Part shown: positions 58,241-64,000 of the stretch, piece by piece
How positions within the stretch are numbered: position 1 is the stretch's first letter
Layout of the letters: each line of letters begins with the position of its first letter
Source of the DNA: Theropithecus gelada
Taxonomy: Eukaryota; Chordata; Mammalia; Primates; Cercopithecidae
DNA length: 64,000 bases
Direction: 5' to 3'
Assembly (NCBI RefSeq): GCF_003255815.1
Contig: NC_037674.1
Coordinates: forward strand, 17,691,615 to 17,755,614
Translations under genes and position numbers: made by a program
The notes under the pieces: model-generated
What the model was told of the DNA's origin: nothing
The model's input: only the letters and a program-made list of their open reading frames with translations
Database searches by the model: none

Positions 58241-59142
58241 AGCTGGTGGATTTAATTGATTAAAAAATTACATTTGAATGTATTTCCATCTCATTTACTT
58301 TTCTGATACAAGATTCTTCCCAAAGGCAGTCAGCATTGTACATTTGTATAAGTTGAGATTTGAGCTCTGCACCATATGTAAGCTCACAGAGACCTGCACA
58401 GATTCTTTGCTCCTATTTCTGTAAGTTTTGCAGTTGAGAAGAAAAGAGCAACCTTATATTAGCTGAAGCCACGGTTCCTATCTTCAAATTTCCCTTGCCA
58501 ACCTAAACTAAAACTTAGCCAGAAGACTGGGTGCTCCTCCCTAATATAAATGATAGTTTTTAATATCATTTAAAGTTGAATCAGAACTCTCTTTAGGTCA
58601 ACATTTATTGCACATCTGTTCTTCCATTTAAAATATTGTTGGAGGAATGGAACAGTAACTAGTAGATAAGTTAATGAGGAGCTGCTCTGTTTTGACCGAA
58701 ATCTATATTGAAACATTTGGCTAGAGACAAGTGGAGAGAAAGATAACCTGGGTGTTTTTAATGGTTTTCTGCGCTTATTGCTTCTCACACTTTACCTGCC
58801 TCCCATTTCTGAATTTGTGTACCAGAGAGCAATATGGGGCTGAGTTGGCCTACAGGTAATAAGTTACTGTTTTGTGGCTAATTCTTAATATAGTTTCATA
58901 GGAAACTGGATTTTATATAAGAAGTTTTATTCATTTCAACAGGGTTCCTAAAAAAGCTCTAAAATGAATTCATAGTGTGTCTTTCCTTCAAGATATAAAT
59001 GTCAAGGAATGAGTTGACAAATCAGTTTAAAAACAGAAACTACCCAACAGAAAAATGTAAGTATAATCTTTCAGGATTATATAAAATCAATATTAAAAAT
59101 ATTTTATAATATTTTTATATAAATATATAAACATTTTATATA

Positions 59143-59182
59143 TGGAGCCTGGTGACAGAGACTCCATCTAAAAAAAAAAAAA
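59143..59182 (+). repeat. Alu 3'-end scrap
   Basis: 'cctggtgacagagactccat' plus an A-run, after an AT-rich stretch (59090-59142). Confidence 0.55.
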
Positions 59183-59459
59183 GAGATAATCTCTAAAATG
59201 TTGTATGTTTTCTGATACTTAACTGTCAAAATACAGCAGATATCTCAAGTTTCCTCAGATGTAAAATGGAATTAGTGAAACTTGCAGAGTGTTTCTACAA
59301 ATTTGAAATATTTTATGTGTACAGAAAGGGAAAAATAGTAACATTACCAGGGAGAAACTCGGTAAACATTACTTTAGGCAAGTGATCAAAGTTGACATCA
59401 CCTGTAATAAAACCTATCAATATCGTGTACCCCCAAATATGGTTTGAGGAGGTGGCCAT

Positions 59460-59695
59460 GTCACATCTGTGACAGTCTTCCCCCAAATCCATAACCTTAG
59501 TCTAATCATGTGAAAAATATCAGAGAAACCCAAACTTAGGGTCATTCTACAAAAACCTGACAAATACTCTTCAAAAGTGTCAAGATCATGAGAGACAAAG
59601 ACTGTGGAATGATCAGAGACTGGAGGACACTAAAGAGTTCTATCTTTGCAACTCTTTTGTAAGTCTAAAATTATCTTAAAATAAAAAGTTTTTTA
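59460..59695 (+). repeat. Old L1 3' end (L1ME-like)
   Basis: 'cttcaaaagtgtcaagatca' to 'aaattatcttaaaataaaaa' resembles an ancient L1 terminus. Confidence 0.6.
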
Positions 59696-60819
59696 AAGGT
59701 CTCTGTGAAGTGGCTGGCTCCCAGTAGGCACTTAATGAATGAGAGGTATTATAATGATAAGCAAAAACATTGCTTCCAATAGTGTTAGAAATCAAAGAAA
59801 TGCTTCTTGGTGGAAAAGACAGAGCCATTAGTTGGCAATGCTGTGCAACAGAAACCATTCCAGCCACAGATATTACATGACCGTGAGTGAAATATGTTAT
59901 AAAAACTGGTTCTTTATCCTTAAAGGGGCTTCTGGGAATTGAAATGTGCAGCTGTTTATGTGTTCATTATCTGCCCTTTGTTCATGGGCTCGAGTTGGAT
60001 TTCTCCCTAATAGCATTGGTTTCCACAGCTGTGCCATTGAATAAACCTTGAGTTTGGACCTATTCATCTGAGAGAATGTTGTATCCACAACAACTGACAG
60101 AGCAAAATGATTGGCATCTTGCCCTTTCTGTGTTTGACATGCCCACCCGGCTCTGACAAGAGGCTTGCTGCTGTCACACGCTTCTGTTAGTTCCTCACAG
60201 ATGGTGCTGGCTGAGACAGCTGAGGAAAGAAAGCCCAGTGGGTATATGGCCCAGGATAGCTCCTTCGCCTGGAGCAGATCAGCAGAGAAACTTTGATTGC
60301 ACTGGCAAAGCCAGAAGTGTAAGACATTTCTCTTTGCATAGGAAAATTTCATTCACCAGATACATAACACGTATTTATTAAGGGCCTTCAATATATCTAA
60401 ACCTGAGAGAGAAATGGGAACCCACTTCCCAGCTCCACGGTCTTACGGGCAAACGAGAAGTTAAATAAGCAAAAACAATAAAGTGTGGGTCAGTGCTGTG
60501 AATTTCAGGATGGGATAGCATGCTAGCCTGGGACCCAAACGTACAACAGTAGGGTAAGGAAACCCCACCTTTGCTGTCTGTGCCATTGGTGACTTTGAGG
60601 GTGGAAGTCAGTCTTTTTAGTGCAGGCAGATAGGCCAGCTGCTGACTGGAGATGCTGCGTACCACATCAGCCTGGGCAGACTATACCTATTCCTGTGCTG
60701 TCCACATAGCAGATATTCAGTTAATGCCCACTGAGTGAATGCTGATTTGCATCAGTGAGTGAATGTTATCATTCAACCTGATCTAACTCCAAAGTAATAT
60801 TAAATTCAGGTCTTCTCTA

Positions 60820-61070
60820 AAAACACCATTTATTGAGTGCTTAACAAAATCCTGGCACTGTGTTAAATGTATTACATAAATTATTTAATTGTTATAAAAA
60901 CCTAATAACAGAATGACTATAATTGTACCTATTTTATAGGTGAGAAATCTGAGACAGAAAGGAAGAAATAACTCACCTAAAGTTACACAGGCACAGCCAG
61001 TAAAGGGCCAACCTAGACTTTGAACCGAGGTGGTCAGCCACCAGAGACCGCTGTCCTCTATTCTGCCTCT
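60820..61070 (-). repeat. MIR, antisense
   Basis: 'tttattgagtgcttaacaaa', 'tataggtgagaaatctgaga' and 'gttacacaggcacagccagt' follow the reversed MIR. Confidence 0.75.
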
Positions 61071-61652
61071 CCAAGACTAGTAAAGAGCCCTGGAGGAACA
61101 GAGGGCTAGGCTGATGGTTCCTGCAAGCCCAGACATAAGAGTTCTTCAATGCCGCAATCCCAGGGATCAGGAGGCTGATAGTACTCCCTATTTTACCTGT
61201 CACTTCCCACCTTCTTCCATAGCCTCTAATCTTCGATTATTGAGACTAGTCGCATAGGAACAGGCATGACTACAGCCTAGGACATGCCTCCACTCTGCCA
61301 TACTTGAAATGTGGTCATCTCCTTACAGCCCAGGGAGCAGCTGTTGTGGGTAGAAGACAAGGTGGACGCCAGGCAGGCACTTCCCTTCCGCAGAGCCACT
61401 TATGCTCTCATCTAAGAGCCCTGAAACCAGGTGTGACATCCCAGGGCTTGACAGGCAGTCTGGTTCAGTATCCAATTCCAGCTTCTGTCTCAGATGCCTA
61501 ATGTGGTATGGCTGAATGAGTCAACATGTAACCTATACAGTAAGTCCTCACTTAACATCGTTGATAGGTTCTTGTAAACTGTGACTTTAACCAAAACAAG
61601 CTTACTAGAACCTATTGATGACATTGGGGATTTACTGTGCTCAGGTGCACTT

Positions 61653-61935
61653 TTTTTTTTTAAGATGGAGTCTCATTCTGTCACCCAGGCTGGAGTACAT
61701 GGCGCAATCTGGGTTCACTCCAACCTCTGCCTCCTGGGTTCAAGCGATTCTTCTGTCTCAGCCTCCCAAGTAGCTGGGATTACAGGCACCCACCACCATG
61801 CCTGTCTTATTTATGTGTTTTCACTGGTTTCACTATTGTTGGCCAGGCTGATCTCGAACTCCTGACCTCATGTGATCCACCCGCCTCAGCATCCCAAAGT
61901 GCTGAGATTACAGATGTGAGCCCCCGCGCCTGGCA
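61653..61935 (-). mobile_element. Alu, antisense
   Basis: Reversed Alu with small deletions. Flanks AGGTGCACTTTT and AGGTACACTTTT. It is the nearest Alu to the CAPN3 promoter. Confidence 0.92.
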
Positions 61936-62462
61936 GGTACACTTTTTATAGCAGATTCAGTCCCAGTGTTTATTTTGGGGATGGGAAGAGACAAGAGGTG
62001 GCAAGGTCAAGTCTGCAGGTACAGGCAGGGGTTTTCTCAACCAAGGACTCTGCTGAGTAGCAATTTCCATGCAGACATTTCCAATAAACGCTGACCCAAG
62101 AACATTCTAGAAAAGATGCCAAATCTAACATTGAATAATGTTCTGATATCCTAAAATTGTAGGACTAAAAATCATGTTCTCTAAAATTCACAGAATATTT
62201 TCCTAGAATTCAGTACCTCTCGTTCACCCTAACTAGCTTTTTTGCAATACTGTTTTCCATTCATTTGGTGGCCAGTAGTTGGGTGGTCTGTATAACTGCC
62301 TACTCAATAACATGTCAGCAGTTCTCAGCTTCTTTCCAGTGTTCACCTTACTCAGATACTCCCTTTTCATTTTCTGACAACACCAGCACTTCATGGCAAC
62401 AGAGATGTCCCTAGCCAGGTTCTCCTCTCTCTTGCTCTCATACTCACAGTGTTTCTTCACAT

Positions 62463-62472
62463 CTATTTTTAG
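62463..62472 (+). promoter_or_regulatory. MEF2-type site upstream of CAPN3
   Basis: CTATTTTTAG is a perfect match to the MEF2 consensus YTA(A/T)4TAR. It lies about 50 bp before the start of the recalled human 5' UTR, a position that suits a muscle promoter. No clear TATA box is seen nearby. An E-box-type CATTTG lies at 62262-62267. Confidence 0.5.
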
Positions 62473-62514
62473 TTTTTCTGGCTCAAGCATCTTCAGGCCA
62501 CTGAAACACAACCC

Positions 62515-62820
62515 TCACTCTCTTTCTCTCTCCCTCTGGCATGCATGCTGCTGGTAGGAGACCCCAGGTCAACATTGCTTCAGAAATCCTTTAGCACTCA
62601 TTTCTCAGGAGAACTTATGGCTTCAGAATCACAGCTCGGTTTTTAAGATGGACATAACCTGTACGACCTTCTGATGGGCTTTCAACTTCGAACTGGATGT
62701 GGACACTTTTCTCTCAGATGACAGAATTACTCTAACTTCCCCTTTGCAGTTGCTTCCTTTCCTTGAAGGTAGCTGTATCTTGTTTTCTTTAAAAAGCTTT
62801 TTCTTCCAAAGCCACTTGCC
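62515..62820 (+). other. CAPN3: CAPN3 5' UTR (approximate start)
   Basis: This stretch, beginning with a CT-rich run and ending directly at the ATG, corresponds to the human CAPN3 leader of about 306 nt as I recall it. The exact transcription start is an estimate. Confidence 0.7.
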
Positions 62821-63129
62821 ATGCCGACCGTCATTAGCGCATCTGTGGCTCCAAGGACAGCGGCTGAGCCAAGGTCCCCAGGGCCAGTTCCTCACCCGGC
62901 TCAGAGCAAGGCCACCGAGGCTGGGGGTGGAAACGCAAGTGGCATCTATTCAGCCATCATCAGCCGCAATTTTCCTATTATCGGAGTGAAAGAGAAGACA
63001 TTCGAGCAGCTTCACAAGAAATGTCTAGAAAAGAAAGTTCTTTATGTGGACCCTGAGTTCCCACCGGATGAGACCTCTCTCTTTTATAGCCAGAAGTTCC
63101 CCATCCAGTTCATCTGGAAGAGACCTCCG
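62821..63129 (+). CDS. CAPN3: Calpain-3 (p94), first coding exon, residues 1-103 (partial gene)
   Basis: CAPN3 is a muscle-specific calcium-dependent cysteine protease that binds titin in the sarcomere; loss causes limb-girdle muscular dystrophy R1 (2A) in people. The exon has 309 coding bases, the same as human exon 1, from ATG to 'agacctccg' with donor 'gtgagt'. The protein opens MPTVISASVAPRTAAEPRSP, the CAPN3-specific N-terminal NS region, and continues through SQKFPIQFIWKRPP, the edge of the protease core. The catalytic Cys, His and Asn are encoded downstream, outside the window. Compared with the human protein from memory, Pro to Ala occurs in GGGNASGIY and Val to Ile in QFIWKRPP. The gene lies 6.1 kb downstream of the GANC stop on the same strand. 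Confidence 0.97.
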
Positions 63130-64000
63130 GTGAGTAACTTCCTGCTTACTTGCTGGGTTTTCCCCCCACGGAGGAGTCCTCCCACTCAGCACCTCCGGCA
63201 GCTCAGCTGTGCACATGGGCAATGGGGGAAGGATCCTGGCAGCAATTCTGCTGGGCTGTGTCCTTAAGTGTGAAGCAGGGAGGAGAGGAACAGGTCTCAG
63301 ATATTTCACCAAATCTCAGCAAAATCCAGAGGGAGAGCGGGGGAGGTGGGGCTGATTCTCATGCTCTGACTCTTTCTCTCTGAAAAAAAAAAAATCTTGC
63401 TTTTTATAAAAGTGGTTGGAACTCAGTTTAATTCATCCTGTAAAAATATTCCTTTCTCAGAACAAATTCCAGACAGCCCAGATCTACCCTTTCATTTTAA
63501 ATACCTTTCATCTTTGTAAGATCACTTTAGTTTCTCTGGCTAAAATCATGATGTTATTCTTCTTTAATTTACCAGTGGCCATATCTTTCTGAAACATAGC
63601 AACCCTAGAAAGAAGAGAGTCATAGGCAAGGAATATTTTTTCATGCATAAAATGTTGGGGTTAGAGAGAGAGACCTAGCAATCGTTTTTGTCCACCTACC
63701 TCACCTCATAAGCGAGGAGTCAAGGCACACCAGAGCGAAATATATCCAGTGGGCACATGACAGAGCCTGGATTAAAACTTTCTCTTTTAGGAAACTCTCC
63801 CAGCCTCTGGGTTTCATTTATAGTGATCACCAGGAGGGAAATCACATTCCCCTGGCTCGCCTCTCTGATCATCCCTCTAGTGTGACTTTTGTTCTTAATT
63901 CAAGAAATATTTATTGAGCATCTACTAGTGCCAGCACTGGACAAGCAACTGGGGGGACAGCAGTGAGTAAGAAAAACCAAAATCCAAGCTGTCTCAGAAC
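63130..64000 (+). other. Start of CAPN3 intron 1
   Basis: Intronic sequence after the exon 1 donor. Faint MIR-like antisense sequence lies around 63675-63800, and an old repeat containing 'atttattgagcatctact' starts near 63895. Nothing else is recognised. Confidence 0.6.

Larger units (their letters stand above)
58241..62500. other. GANC-CAPN3 intergenic stretch
   Basis: Apart from the L2, L1, MIR and Alu copies listed separately, this gap shows no exon with a recognisable product. A 92-codon minus-strand open frame at 62233-62511 is not supported by any known family. Confidence 0.5.

Noticed and set aside
62233..62511. 92-codon minus-strand open frame just upstream of CAPN3
   Set aside because: It overlaps the presumed promoter and has no recognisable domain, splice context or known homologue. 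An open frame of this length is expected by chance.
1..64000. tRNA genes, rRNA, CRISPR arrays, prokaryotic operons
   Set aside because: None seen. The window is mammalian intronic and intergenic DNA, and tRNA-like sequence is limited to old MIR elements.

Overview
The window is vertebrate nuclear DNA from a primate: short exons with GT-AG introns, dozens of Alu elements, L1 elements of several ages, MaLR LTRs, MIR and L2. Two neighbouring genes are recognisable, both on the + strand: the 3' four-fifths of GANC (neutral alpha-glucosidase C, glycoside hydrolase family 31) and the first coding exon of CAPN3 (muscle calpain 3). In human these genes are adjacent on 15q15. The sequence is not human: CAPN3 exon 1 differs from the human protein as I remember it at two residues, and at least two AluY copies (35082-35379 and 44375-44681) carry the bases around 'gatccggccactgc' that I associate with Old World monkey AluYR copies. 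I infer a cercopithecid monkey; the exact species is not determinable here.

Layout. 766-56753: nineteen GANC coding exons (W1-W19; probably exons 6-24 of 24). Joined, they keep one open frame of 743 codons plus stop. With the human length of 914 residues, the GH31 nucleophile falls at Asp511 (32607-32609) and the acid/base at Asp587 (42328-42330). 56754 to roughly 57.7 kb is probable 3' UTR. 57.7-62.5 kb is the intergenic gap. About 62515-62820 is the CAPN3 5' UTR, and 62821-63129 its first coding exon, with a perfect MEF2-type site just upstream.

The introns are dominated by retrotransposons. An L1 with a twin-priming inversion lies at 1.8-3.8 kb. An L1 5' UTR plus ORF1 fused to an older L1 3' end lies at 4.1-7.7 kb. 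At 12.3-18.7 kb one old L1 holds two opposed MaLR LTRs, an Alu, a BNIP3 processed pseudogene (itself hit by an Alu), an ERVL-like LTR and a 966-bp ERVK LTR; most of these show readable target-site duplications. A younger L1 sits at 38.7-41.6 kb. Five antisense Alus fill a single 2.2-kb intron at 53.8-55.9 kb.

The two genes are not known to share a pathway: GANC hydrolyses alpha-glucosidic bonds at neutral pH, and CAPN3 is a muscle cysteine protease. I found no new biological system. The most testable observations are the inverted Alus that bracket a 65-nt GANC exon, the BNIP3 retropseudogene with a duplicated tail, and the nested element stack.
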